Origin: Bacteroidales bacterium
GTDB taxonomy: Bacteria > Bacteroidota > Bacteroidia > Bacteroidales > F082
Direction of reading: 5' to 3'
Assembly (NCBI GenBank): GCA_015493525.1
Contig: WGCY01000053.1
Location: 62,001-126,000 of the forward strand
DNA: 64,000 nucleotides
In this document: positions 46,725 to 56,741 of the stretch, in pieces
Numbering within the stretch: position 1 is the stretch's first letter
Layout of the letters: each line of letters opens with the position of its first letter
Program-made: the position numbers and the translations under genes
Notes under the pieces: model-generated
Told to the model about the DNA's origin: nothing
Seen by the model: the letters and a program-made list of their open reading frames with translations, nothing else
Databases searched by the model: none

Positions 46725-47435
46725 TCACGAGAAAACGACAAACTCCTCTTTTACCAACGGCAGTCCCTGATAACGGCGGAAAAGCTGAAGCGTAGTGAGT
46801 ACATCTTTCTGACAGTAGGTTGCAATACGTTCCAGGTCTTTGTCTTCCCAATATACTTTGGCCACTTCGCTGCCATCAATGTCATCCTTTGGCGTGGGAA
46901 TGTCAAAAATGGCAGCCAACAGCTCCAGCGAGGTATAGTGTTTATAGTCTCCAAACTTCCACAATTCCAGTGTGTCCAGATGCCGAATTTCCCAGGGCTT
47001 TTTCCCGGCAAGGTCTAAAATGGAAGGCAGTGTAATGCCGTTAACCAGCATACGCCGCGCAAGATAGGGGAAGTCAAATTCCTTGCCATTGTGCCCGCAC
47101 AACAACGAATCGGCCCTGTTGTAATGCTTTGTCAGCAGTTGGGCAAACTCTTCCAGCAGGATCTTCTCATCATCACCATAAAAAGATTTCAGGCGCACCT
47201 CGTTGCCGTTCATAAAACCGCAGGAAACACAAACAATTTTCCCAAATTCAGCATAAATGCCAGCCCGTGGATAAAGATCAGAAGGGGTGAGGTCTTCACC
47301 AAGGTATTTTAGTTTTGTCGCTTTTTTCGTCCATAATTTTTGAAACTTTTCGGGTACCGCATCAAAATCCGGGTAGGCGGGGACTGTTTCAATATCCAGA
47401 AACAGAATGTTTTCCAGCGATAAATTGTTAAGCAT
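46725..47435 (-). CDS. DnaQ/PolB-like 3'-5' exonuclease
   Basis: ILFLDIETVPAYPDFDAVP (DxE); LLCGHNGKEFDFPYLARRM; IATYCQKDVLTTLQLF. Confidence 0.9.
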   Translation of the reverse strand: MLNNLSLENILFLDIETVPAYPDFDAVPEKFQKLWTKKATKLKYLGEDLTPSDLYPRAGIYAEFGKIVCVSCGFMNGNEVRLKSFYGDDEKILLEEFAQLLTKHYNRADSLLCGHNGKEFDFPYLARRMLVNGITLPSILDLAGKKPWEIRHLDTLELWKFGDYKHYTSLELLAAIFDIPTPKDDIDGSEVAKVYWEDKDLERIATYCQKDVLTTLQLFRRYQGLPLVKEEFVVFS

Positions 47436-47592
47436 GGTTTTCGTATTTTTCTTTGAGCAAGATACGAAGATTTTCTTTTGCCCTGCAGGGTAATAAGACC
47501 GTAATACACGAATGAAAATTTACGCCATGATTTGTGGCAGGAACCAGCAGGATTATTGTGAATTTCTTCGGGCTAAATTTTACCTTTGCCGA

Positions 47593-48261
47593 ATGAAAAA
47601 AACAGCTCCCATTGAGACCAGGGATGGCTCCCATACGCTTTTTAATGAAAAGGCGGGCGAACATTACCACTCTGTGTTTGGGGCTGTTCAGGAATCGGAG
47701 CATATTTTCATCAGGGCAGGGTTGGATGCCTGTCATCCGGCACCGGAAACGCTGCAGGTACTTGAAATAGGCTTTGGGACGGGCCTGAATGCCTTGCTGA
47801 GCATGCAATGGGCAGAAAAACACGGCCAATCCATCCGGTATCTCGGTCTTGAAGCTTTTCCACTTTCACAGAAACAGTTGGAACCGTTAAACTATCCTGA
47901 TATGCTTTCAACGGACAAAAGCCTCTTTATGAAAATGCACGACAGCCCTGTAGTGCGGCAGCTATCCCTTCATTTTGCCCTGCAGGTTTTGCATGAAAAG
48001 TTTCAGGACTTTTCAGCGGACAACAGTACTTTTCACGTGGTGTTTTTTGATGCTTTTTCGCCGGACAGCCAGCCTGAGATGTGGACTGTGGAAGGTTTTA
48101 GGAAGTTATACAACGCATTGGTACCGGATGGGATTCTGGTAACTTATTCCTGCAAAGGCGATGTAAAACGTGCATTGAAAGCAGCAGGTTTCAGCCTGGA
48201 GAAATTACCCGGGCCTCCCGGCAAGCGTGAGTTCCTGAGGGCTTTTGCCGTAAAGAAATAG
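47593..48261 (+). CDS. mnmD: tRNA (5-methylaminomethyl-2-thiouridine)(34)-methyltransferase MnmD (stand-alone MnmC1 domain)
   Basis: Start revised to MKKTAPIETRDGSHTLFNEKAGEHYHSVFGAVQES; LEIGFGTGLNALLSM; FFDAFSPDSQPEMWT; GPPGKREFLRAF. Confidence 0.92.
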   Translation: MKKTAPIETRDGSHTLFNEKAGEHYHSVFGAVQESEHIFIRAGLDACHPAPETLQVLEIGFGTGLNALLSMQWAEKHGQSIRYLGLEAFPLSQKQLEPLNYPDMLSTDKSLFMKMHDSPVVRQLSLHFALQVLHEKFQDFSADNSTFHVVFFDAFSPDSQPEMWTVEGFRKLYNALVPDGILVTYSCKGDVKRALKAAGFSLEKLPGPPGKREFLRAFAVKK

Positions 48262-48375
48262 CAACCGTTTTGATTTTGGCTATTCTTTATTGGAATTTAT
48301 TTGTCTTTTAAGATTTGAATTTTGGAACTTCTTGCCAAACAAAACACAAATTTTAAAAGTTAAAGTGTAACGTTC

Positions 48376-48440
48376 CAACCTCCCAACGCCTAACACCTAA
48401 CGCCATAACCCCTAACTCCTTAACGCCTAACTTATTAACT
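48376..48440. repeat. Degenerate CCTAACNCC-type short tandem repeat
   Basis: aacgcctaacacctaacgccataacccctaactccttaacgcctaac, about 8-9 nt periodicity. Confidence 0.7.
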
Positions 48441-48454
48441 TCAAGCTTCAGCCC

Positions 48455-48727
48455 TTACCTGATTTCAAACTCCCTGTACCCCCGGGGCGGGATTTCCTGT
48501 TTTTCCACTTTGCCGACCCGCGCCCAGGAAGGGCCTTCCCCGCACCAGAGGGTAAATTGCTCCAGGTTCTCCGGCCATCCTTCCGCTTCAATATAAACAC
48601 TGCCATCCGGACGGTTTCTGACATAGCCGGTAATTCCCAGTTCTTCCGCTTTTTTCTGGGCATAATACCGAAACCCAACACCCTGTACGCGACCGAAAAC
48701 CTGAAGAATAACCGCCTTTTTATCCAT
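48455..48727 (-). CDS. acyP: Acylphosphatase
   Basis: VFGRVQGVGFRYYAQKKAEELGITGYVRNRPDGSVYIEAEG. Confidence 0.96.
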   Translation of the reverse strand: MDKKAVILQVFGRVQGVGFRYYAQKKAEELGITGYVRNRPDGSVYIEAEGWPENLEQFTLWCGEGPSWARVGKVEKQEIPPRGYREFEIR

Positions 48728-49096
48728 TTTGGAACAATTATATTATTTAAAACAGTTCTTAATTACGAAATAAATTTCATGGTTCAAAAATAGAAATAAA
48801 ATTTCATAACGTATATAATATTCCTGTTAACAGCCCGATACGTATGATTTGCTTTCATAATAACTCATTAAAAATAAAAATATTAGCATTGATAGTATAG
48901 AGATATCGAAACAACATCGAAATATCCCGACACATTCATAGTATGAATAATTTCGGAAACATAGCTTGATTTACCTGAAGAAAAAATGATAAACTTTTGA
49001 GAAATTAAAATAAATTAACATACACAACCGGATGATTTTTATTATATTTACCCCATCGAATTATGAAATTATTAATAAACATTAAATTTTAAATCC

Positions 49097-52000
49097 ATGA
49101 AAAGAAAATTACTATTTACAAAATTAGCAACAATTCTTTTATTGATGCTGGTGAGTGCGTATAGCTTTGCGGATGCTACACTCATTATTTCAAAAGTTGT
49201 GGATCCCAAAGATCATTATCAGGGACGGTTCGTGCAATTGTATAATCTTAGCAATGCCGATATTGACTTGGCAGCAGGAAACTGGTACCTTGTAAAACAG
49301 TCTAATGGAAAAACGCTGTATGATGTTCAGCTAAAGGGTACAATTGCAGCCGGTGGCATTTTTCTTATTGCTACTGACAGTACTGATTTTAATACTTATT
49401 ATGGCTTTTATCCCAATATGATGAGTAAACAGATTAACGGGAACGGGGACGATGGCTACTTCCTTTATCAAGGAGGAGGTAACGCCTCCGGGACCATGGT
49501 CGACGCCTATGGAGTAATGAACGAAGATGGTACGGGTAAGGCCTGGGAATATAAAGATGGAATGGCTGTTAGGAATGCTAGTGTCAACGTTCCCAACACC
49601 ACATGGACAGCTTCGGAATGGACCATTACCCGCCCGGCCAATGTAGCTGACATGAACCCGGCACATTTTACGCACGGAGCTGACACACAGGCCCCCACAT
49701 GGGGCTCGGGCGCACCTGCCGTTTTGCATGTAGAAGATACACATGCCCTTTTAAGTGCTAAATTAGACGAGAAAGGAACGGTTTATTATATCGTAGTACC
49801 TCATGGAAGCGATGGCGCCAATATTGATCAGGTAAAAGCCGGGAAAGATTATGGTTCGGTTACGGTGGTTGCTTCGGGAACCATCGATGTTACTGCACCG
49901 GATAAGATATTCTACGGTTCTGTCTCCGGACTGACCGCCAGTACTTCATACGACGTTGATCTGGTAGCAGAGGACTTGTCGGGAAACACGCAAACATCCA
50001 TAGCAGGTCTTGCTTTAAATACTACAGCGGCCCGCTCGTTGACCATGACCAAACCGGCAAAAAATGACAGTTTCAATTTGGGAGATACTTTAAAAGTGGC
50101 CTGGACTTCTGCAAATATTGACAGCCTTGCCGTCAGCGTGTCACCGATTGGCTCCATGGTAAATGTGGTCATGACGATAGGAACTGTAAAAGCTTCGGAT
50201 GGCGCGTTTAATTTTGCCATTCCCAAAACAGCCCAGCCCGGAGATTATACCCTGACTATTTCCGACTTATACGATACTAGTTTTAAAGCAGCTGTTTCTC
50301 CCATTTCAGTGGTGAACAACCGCAGCTTGCAATTAACTGCCCCCAAGGATAACGATACTGTTTACGTTGGCGATACGGCTGTTTTTACATGGACATCCAG
50401 TAATGTTGGCAGTGTGCTCATAGGTGCCTATCTAAGCCAGGGCGGGCCCGGTGATACCGGCGGTTATGTTATGCTTACCGGAGACCCTGACCATTTTGAA
50501 CCTTCCTATTTTAAACCGGTTGCAGCCGATAAGGGTGTTTTCAAATTTTTCCTGCCTCCTGATATCGGCGGCAGCATCAAGCTGGACTCCGTTATCATCT
50601 GGGATGCAGTCGATATTTCTGAACATTATGGAGATCCTTCCAAGATTCATTTTAAAAGTTATGCTGCACCGGTATTTATCGTGGATACATTGCCCATGGG
50701 TATTACGCATTCCATGCCTGCTTTCGGTATGACCGGTTTTATGCCTACCGGGCACTTCGATGCGGATTTTAGCTGCGATTCCATTATTCGCGGCACCGGT
50801 AACCTCTATTTGAAAAAAGCGGATGGTACCGTTGTTCAGACAATTAGTGCTGCCGATATTAGTATAAATGGAAGCCATATTGATTTCCAGCCGAAGCAAC
50901 CTTTGATGCCCGGAGAGGCTTATTATATTCAGATAGATTCCGGATTTGTAAAATGTGCCGATGGCAGCCAAACCTACAAGGGATTGCCGGCAAACAAATG
51001 GACTTTTACCGTGGCTGCCAGTTCGCTCTATTTCTCTGAGTACATCGAAGGTTCCAGTAACAACAAAGCGTTAGAGATTTTCAATCCCACGAACGCAGAT
51101 GTAAACCTGGATGATTATATCATTGCCGGTTCTTATAACGGACATGGAATCAATTATGACGGAGATGTTTATCATTTCCCAAAAGGGTATGTATTAAAAG
51201 CGGGCGAAGTTTTCGTTTTGGCAAACAGCCAGTCCAGCCCGGATATTCTTGCCCATACTAACGATACGGTGGCCTTTAACGAAGGCGGTTACGTTTGTGG
51301 CTTCAACGGGGATGATGCCCGCGTCCTGATTAAAGTGGTAAACGACAATGGACATGGCGGCGACTGGATGTGGGTCGATGCCATTGGCAACCCGTGGCAA
51401 GACCCGAGCACCGTATGGGATGTGGCCGGTGTTTCTGCTGCCACCAAAGACCATACGCTGCTGAGGAAACGTTCCGTTAAATTAGGCAATAGCGGCGATT
51501 GGGGCCGGTCGTCCGGTACAAATAAGGACAATTCCGAATGGATTGTGAAAGACAAAGATTATTTTGGAAATATTGGGATGCCCACACCCATGCCTTTCAA
51601 TGGCATTACAGTTAACTTTAATGTAGACATGCATTATGCCAAGAATTTTGATCCAAAGAAAGACAGTGTGATCATGGCTGGTAATTTCCCCGGTGCTGTC
51701 TGGAACCAACCGGGAGACAATCCCAAACTGAGAATGTCGGATGCCGATAGCAACATGATTTATTCCCTTACCCTGCATATTGACACCACGGCCATGGAAC
51801 TTCAATACAAATACTTCATCAATGCCGGATGGGGTGGTGGCGAATGGGATGGCGGTGATAACCGGAAAGTCCATTTGTCGGGTGACACGACACTAAATGA
51901 CATCTTTGGTTATATTGACAACAAACTGCCGGCCCTTGACCTGCCGTTCAGTGAGGACTTTACCGGTGTTACCTCCGATGACCCCCTGGCCTTAACGGGA

Positions 52001-52732
52001 TGGATTAATGTAAACCTGGCCGACAGTGCCAACAGGCTGTGGATTGGAAAAGTGTACAAAGGCAACGGCTATGCCCAGTTCTCTTCGTATAAGTCTACTT
52101 CACCCCACGGTGACACTGCCTGGCTGATCACGCCTGCCCTCAACATGGACAATACGACGAATGAAATGCTGTCGTTTGATATTAATGTGGGATACTGGAC
52201 ACATGAGGGCTTGCATGTTTTGGTCTCCACTGATTTCGACCAAACCAAAGAAGGTATTTACGATGCTAAGTGGACCGATATCACTTCTGACTTTACTATT
52301 CCGAAAGAGCCGACAACGGGTTACGGTACTTTTGCCCCTGCCGGAAGTGCTAATCTTTCTTCTTATACCGGCCGGCTGAATATCGCTTTTGTTTACACCG
52401 GCGATGTTGCCAGCGGTAAAACCACTACTTACCAGATTGACAATGTAAAAGTAGAAGGTACCACCGGTATCCGGAACCCGGAAATGTCCGATAAGGTCGA
52501 GTTGTATCCGAATCCCGGAAACGGCCGGTTCCACATGGCCCTGAACGGTACCCTGAAAGGTGCTGTGAGCATGCGCATTGTGGACATTACCGGACGGGTC
52601 GTTCTGGAGAAGAAGTTTGACCATATTCCTTCCACTGTCTCAGTGGATATCAGTACACAACCTTCCAACATGTACTTCATTACATTAAGTGATGGACACA
52701 ACATGATTGTGAAGAAATTCATGAAACGTTAG
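49097..52732 (+). CDS. Large secreted multidomain protein (two lamin-tail-like domains, Ig-like segments, adhesin-like domain, T9SS type A sorting C-terminus)
   Basis: Signal peptide; LTD-like LIISKVVDPKDHYQGRFVQLYNLSNADIDL and LYFSEYIEGSSNNKALEIFNPTNADVNLDDY; C-terminal VELYPNPGNGRFHMAL...VVDITGRVV...YFITLSDGHNMIVKKFMKR. Confidence 0.9.
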   Translation: MKRKLLFTKLATILLLMLVSAYSFADATLIISKVVDPKDHYQGRFVQLYNLSNADIDLAAGNWYLVKQSNGKTLYDVQLKGTIAAGGIFLIATDSTDFNTYYGFYPNMMSKQINGNGDDGYFLYQGGGNASGTMVDAYGVMNEDGTGKAWEYKDGMAVRNASVNVPNTTWTASEWTITRPANVADMNPAHFTHGADTQAPTWGSGAPAVLHVEDTHALLSAKLDEKGTVYYIVVPHGSDGANIDQVKAGKDYGSVTVVASGTIDVTAPDKIFYGSVSGLTASTSYDVDLVAEDLSGNTQTSIAGLALNTTAARSLTMTKPAKNDSFNLGDTLKVAWTSANIDSLAVSVSPIGSMVNVVMTIGTVKASDGAFNFAIPKTAQPGDYTLTISDLYDTSFKAAVSPISVVNNRSLQLTAPKDNDTVYVGDTAVFTWTSSNVGSVLIGAYLSQGGPGDTGGYVMLTGDPDHFEPSYFKPVAADKGVFKFFLPPDIGGSIKLDSVIIWDAVDISEHYGDPSKIHFKSYAAPVFIVDTLPMGITHSMPAFGMTGFMPTGHFDADFSCDSIIRGTGNLYLKKADGTVVQTISAADISINGSHIDFQPKQPLMPGEAYYIQIDSGFVKCADGSQTYKGLPANKWTFTVAASSLYFSEYIEGSSNNKALEIFNPTNADVNLDDYIIAGSYNGHGINYDGDVYHFPKGYVLKAGEVFVLANSQSSPDILAHTNDTVAFNEGGYVCGFNGDDARVLIKVVNDNGHGGDWMWVDAIGNPWQDPSTVWDVAGVSAATKDHTLLRKRSVKLGNSGDWGRSSGTNKDNSEWIVKDKDYFGNIGMPTPMPFNGITVNFNVDMHYAKNFDPKKDSVIMAGNFPGAVWNQPGDNPKLRMSDADSNMIYSLTLHIDTTAMELQYKYFINAGWGGGEWDGGDNRKVHLSGDTTLNDIFGYIDNKLPALDLPFSEDFTGVTSDDPLALTGWINVNLADSANRLWIGKVYKGNGYAQFSSYKSTSPHGDTAWLITPALNMDNTTNEMLSFDINVGYWTHEGLHVLVSTDFDQTKEGIYDAKWTDITSDFTIPKEPTTGYGTFAPAGSANLSSYTGRLNIAFVYTGDVASGKTTTYQIDNVKVEGTTGIRNPEMSDKVELYPNPGNGRFHMALNGTLKGAVSMRIVDITGRVVLEKKFDHIPSTVSVDISTQPSNMYFITLSDGHNMIVKKFMKR

Positions 52733-52749
52733 TTTCTGAATTTGACAAT

Positions 52750-52786
52750 AAAAAAGGTCATCCGCCTCTGGCTGATGACCTTTTTT
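52750..52786. terminator. Intrinsic terminator
   Basis: AAAAAGGTCATC-cgcctctggct-GATGACCTTTTTT. Confidence 0.85.
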
Positions 52787-52805
52787 ATTGATAATAGAAT
52801 TCAGG

Positions 52806-53372
52806 TTAATAAAGCTGCCGGGCAACCCAATCGTTCAACCGCTCAAAAAGCTGTTGGGGCAACAACCGCCGCCAGGGCAATTCATCAAATTCACCCCCGA
52901 AAATCAAGTACTGGTCAATATTCGATTCCTTGAATTCTTCTTTTACATGTTGACGGAAATTAATCCCAATTATCCAGCCATCATCAAGGTTATCAAACCA
53001 TTCGGCAAAATAATCATCCGTATCGGAATGAAAATCCAGCACATTCTCACCAATCAGGATAAAGTAATTTATACCCTGTTCCAAAAGTTCTTCAATAACA
53101 TTCCTGTACAGATACATCACATCGTTATACAAAATGTCGTTCCACTCGCCAAACAGCTCAATGATGGCGTAATGTTGTTCGTATTGTGCAAACAACAGTT
53201 TCAGATAAAGCGTCCGTGAGCCAAAATGATCCCATTGCGGATGGATATAATGATCGTAAATGGCATGTTCAAAATAGATTTCGCTGTTTTGCTTCCCAAA
53301 AAAGGGTGAACGGTCATCCTCAGAAGCAATATAAAGCTCACGCCAATTGTAAAAAGGTTCCAGACTGTGCAT
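52806..53372 (-). CDS. Conserved hypothetical acidic protein
   Basis: Start revised to MHSLEPFYNWRELYIASEDDRSPFFG; 188 aa, coding composition, co-directional with crcB. Confidence 0.75.
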   Translation of the reverse strand: MHSLEPFYNWRELYIASEDDRSPFFGKQNSEIYFEHAIYDHYIHPQWDHFGSRTLYLKLLFAQYEQHYAIIELFGEWNDILYNDVMYLYRNVIEELLEQGINYFILIGENVLDFHSDTDDYFAEWFDNLDDGWIIGINFRQHVKEEFKESNIDQYLIFGGEFDELPWRRLLPQQLFERLNDWVARQLY

Positions 53373-53382
53373 GGTAATTAAA

Positions 53383-53757
53383 TTAAATAGCTTTGGACAG
53401 CAGATAGCCTCCCACAGCAAGAGAAATACCAAAGACGTTTGTTGTCAGGAGATACGAAACCATGTAAATATAATCGCCGCTTTTTATCAGGCTGAAATTG
53501 TCAAAGGCAAAGGTGGAGAAAGTGGTAAAGCTTCCGAGGATACCCACAAAAATAAGGAGCCGCATACCAGGCGAGACATAGGTTCGTGCAAAATAGCCCC
53601 ACAAGAAACCGATAACCAGTGAGCCGAGCAGGTTGACAGTAAGGGTTGCCCACGGGAAATCGCTGTGGTATTTTGCCTCAATGAGTTCGTATATGAGAAA
53701 TCGCAGCACGGCACCAATACTTCCGCCAAAAGCGACAGCCAGTAATTTAATCATCAT
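53383..53757 (-). CDS. crcB: Fluoride efflux channel CrcB/FluC
   Basis: VAFGGSIGAVLRFLIYE; WATLTVNLLGSLVIGFLWG; GILGSFTTFSTFAFDNFSL. Confidence 0.97.
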   Translation of the reverse strand: MMIKLLAVAFGGSIGAVLRFLIYELIEAKYHSDFPWATLTVNLLGSLVIGFLWGYFARTYVSPGMRLLIFVGILGSFTTFSTFAFDNFSLIKSGDYIYMVSYLLTTNVFGISLAVGGYLLSKAI

Positions 53758-54075
53758 TTATAAAGCGAATTTCAGGTTATCAATTTCTTTCAGCAGCGTA
53801 TAAAGCCTGTCCATAATTTGCCGGTCGTTAAGGGTTATTTCGTAGGTAAAACTAACGTAAGTACCCTTGCTGCTTTTATTCTTGCTTTCATATAAATATC
53901 TTATGCCAAGCTCGTTAAACACATTGGTAAGTTGTTTCTTGTTTTCCGTATCACTCAATGCTGCCGTCATCACGGTTTTTAGCCGGTAGGAAACAGGGAA
54001 CTGCAATTCCTGGTTAGTCATTTGTGCAGAAGCACTCCTTTTCATTTTTCCCTGTTTTGGGGCATCATTCATCAT
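53758..54075 (-). CDS. DUF493 (YbeD-like) family protein
   Basis: LQFPVSYRLKTVMTAA...KSSKGTYVSFTYEITLNDRQIMDRLYTLLKEIDNLKFAL. Confidence 0.75.
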   Translation of the reverse strand: MMNDAPKQGKMKRSASAQMTNQELQFPVSYRLKTVMTAALSDTENKKQLTNVFNELGIRYLYESKNKSSKGTYVSFTYEITLNDRQIMDRLYTLLKEIDNLKFAL

Positions 54076-54138
54076 CTATCCGCTTGCTTAAAAAATTTCG
54101 GCAAAAATAACAGCATTTCTTAAATGAAAGCCTCTCTT

Positions 54139-56571
54139 TTAAAAAATATCAGGAAAACGCTGTGGATCATACTGGTGCATCATGTCGTAGGCCATCTCAA
54201 AGACATCCTCCGCATTGGGATTGGAGAAATAATCGCCATCCGTACCATAAGCTGCACGATGTGCCCGGGCAGTCATGGTCCGCGGTTTCATGTCCAGGTG
54301 ATAAAACCCACGTTGTTCTTCTATCACTTTTTGCATCATATAAGCGGTAGCCCCACCCGGAACATCTTCATCAAAAAAGATAATTTTGTTGGTCTTCTTC
54401 AGTGAGTTAAGGATAACTCCGTTCACATCAAACGGAATCAGCGTTTGTACATCGATAAGCTCCACATCAACGCCAAACGCCTCCAATTGTTTTATGGCAT
54501 CAAGGGCAATGCGAACGTCCGAGCCGTAAGTTACCAGCGTTACATCACTTCCTGACCGCAGTACCCCGGGGACACCGGGTTTGATACGGTATTCACCAAT
54601 ATTGGAAGGCCGTTTTTCGCGCAAGCGGTATCCATTCAGCGGTTCAATAATCAAAACCGGCTGGTCCGAAGCAAGATAAGTGTTGTAAAAACCGGCGGCC
54701 TGCGTCATGTTGCGGGGAACAGCCACATGAATACCCCGAATGGAGTTGATCACCATGCTCAAAGGGGAACCGGCATGCCAGATGCCTTCGAGGCGATGGC
54801 CGCGCGTACTGATGATCATGGGGGCTTTTTGTCCGCCACGGGTGCGATAATGCATGGTGGCGATGTCATCGCTCATCACCTGCAGGGCATACAAAATGTA
54901 ATCGAAATATTGAATTTCGGCAATGGGGCGCAAACCGCGCAAGGCCATGCCCAGTCCCTGGCCTATGATACTGGTTTCACGGATTCCCGTGTCGAAAATT
55001 CTGTTTTTACCGTATTTCTCCTGCAAGCCTTCATAAGTCTGGTTAACGCCGCCAATTTTTCCCACGTCCTCCCCAAAAGCCACCACCAACGGGTTATGCT
55101 CAAAGATGTAATCAAAATTATCCCTGAGTATTTCCCTTCCGGGAACATACTCTTCTTTCTCAAACACAGGGGCTATCGGTTTTATGTTTTCCGCCGACCA
55201 TTCCGACTCACTGTATAGATGGGAGCTGTACCGCCTGCGACTGTCGGCCAGTTCTTTTACAAGCCACTCACGGATAGTCGTTTTCAGGATTTTGTTCTCC
55301 ACTTTGCAGTCGCATAAATGGCGGATGGTCTGTCTTGCAGCACTGTAGATATCTTTTCGGATGGGCTCGCCTGTGCGTTTCAATTCGTTACGGATAGCCT
55401 CGGTAGTCTGTTTTTTGGCACAGGGGCAATCGTGGTCAATCAGCGTGAGCAGCTCATCCCTTTTTTGCTTCAGCGGGCGGATGTAATTTTTCCAGGCATT
55501 TTTTCTGGCCTCCTTGGCCCTGATTTGTGCCTCTCTTTCGATGCTGTCCAACTGCTCGGCAGTAGCTATTTTCTCTTCCAGCACCCACTGGCGCATGTGC
55601 TGTATTCCATCCCTGTCTTTTTCTTCCTGAAGCTGATGGGCAGATTTATAACGTTCATGCGACCCGGAGGTGGAGTGTCCCTGTGGCTGGGTACAACCGG
55701 TGATATGGAACAACACCGGTACCTGTTCCCTGCGACAAAGTGCTATCCCTTTTCGATAAGTCTCCACCAGTTTGGGATAATCAAAGCAGGGAGCTTTTAA
55801 TATCACCAGCCCGTTGGTGTTTTTTTCTTTTTGAAACCCGGCAAGAAGTTCAGAAATATTTCCTTTTGTCGTTTGCAGTTTATTGGGGACCGAGATACCC
55901 CACTGGTCGTCCCATACGGAGATGGCCATGGGGACCTGCAATACGCCGGCAGCATTCATTACTTCAAAAAAATGCCCTTCCGATGTGGAAGCATCGCCAA
56001 TGGTGCCGAAAGCCACTTCATGGCCTTTTCTGCTGAATTTGGTCTGTTTTTGAAATGATTTTTCGTTCCTGAAAAGTTTGGATGCCAGTGCCAGTCCCAA
56101 CAGGCGTGGCATCTGGCTGGCAGTGGGAGAGGAGTCGGGGGCACTGTTTTTCTGTTTTGTCAAATCCTTCCAGTCTCCCTTATCGTCAAGGCTGCGACTG
56201 GCAAAATGGTTGTTCATAAGCCTGCCGCCGTGGGCAGGATTGGCTTCGAGGTCGGTATTTCCATAAAGCTGGGCAAAGAATTCTTCCAGTGTCATCATGC
56301 CGGCGGCAAACATAAAAGTCTGGTCGCGGTAATATCCCGAACGCCAGTCGCCCTCTTCAAAAGCCTTTGCCATAGCAAGTTGCGGGATTTCTTTTCCATC
56401 GCCAAAAATGCCGAATTTGGCTTTTCCGGTGAGTACTTCCCGTCTTCCGAGCAGGCTTACCTGGCGGCTTTCGCAAGCTATGCGGTAATCGTTTAAAATT
56501 TCTTCTTTGGATAAATTCAGGGAGGCAGGTTGAATATCGGATTCCTTCATTTTATGTTCTGTGTTTTGCAT
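54139..56571 (-). CDS. 2-oxoacid dehydrogenase E1, fused alpha/beta subunits (second paralogue)
   Basis: AHGGRLMNNHFASRSLDD; FGTIGDASTSEGHFFEVMNAAG; FGEDVGKIGGVNQTYEGLQEKYGKNRIFDTGIRETSIIGQGLGMA. Confidence 0.9.
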   Translation of the reverse strand: MQNTEHKMKESDIQPASLNLSKEEILNDYRIACESRQVSLLGRREVLTGKAKFGIFGDGKEIPQLAMAKAFEEGDWRSGYYRDQTFMFAAGMMTLEEFFAQLYGNTDLEANPAHGGRLMNNHFASRSLDDKGDWKDLTKQKNSAPDSSPTASQMPRLLGLALASKLFRNEKSFQKQTKFSRKGHEVAFGTIGDASTSEGHFFEVMNAAGVLQVPMAISVWDDQWGISVPNKLQTTKGNISELLAGFQKEKNTNGLVILKAPCFDYPKLVETYRKGIALCRREQVPVLFHITGCTQPQGHSTSGSHERYKSAHQLQEEKDRDGIQHMRQWVLEEKIATAEQLDSIEREAQIRAKEARKNAWKNYIRPLKQKRDELLTLIDHDCPCAKKQTTEAIRNELKRTGEPIRKDIYSAARQTIRHLCDCKVENKILKTTIREWLVKELADSRRRYSSHLYSESEWSAENIKPIAPVFEKEEYVPGREILRDNFDYIFEHNPLVVAFGEDVGKIGGVNQTYEGLQEKYGKNRIFDTGIRETSIIGQGLGMALRGLRPIAEIQYFDYILYALQVMSDDIATMHYRTRGGQKAPMIISTRGHRLEGIWHAGSPLSMVINSIRGIHVAVPRNMTQAAGFYNTYLASDQPVLIIEPLNGYRLREKRPSNIGEYRIKPGVPGVLRSGSDVTLVTYGSDVRIALDAIKQLEAFGVDVELIDVQTLIPFDVNGVILNSLKKTNKIIFFDEDVPGGATAYMMQKVIEEQRGFYHLDMKPRTMTARAHRAAYGTDGDYFSNPNAEDVFEMAYDMMHQYDPQRFPDIF

Positions 56572-56741
56572 GGCAAAGATACAAAATTATAATGATTCTA
56601 AATTAGAAGTGGTTTACCTCTTTTTCTAATATTTGATTCTTCAATGACAATAACAAAAATTCTAACTTGCCTAAGGCGAGAGAAAATTCCTGTAATTCGA
56701 TGATTTCAGATTTTTCCTATTTTTGAAGAAACTATACGGTC

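Noticed and set aside
46725-46851. N-terminal extension of the DUF2779-like ORF overlapping the exonuclease gene
   Set aside because: Family-like sequence begins at MEKHILSKSTFIRG (46665); the upstream 62 aa overlap the neighbouring CDS and look non-coding.
53758-54138. Fluoride riboswitch upstream of crcB
   Set aside because: No sequence resembling the crcB motif seen; crcB directly follows another gene.
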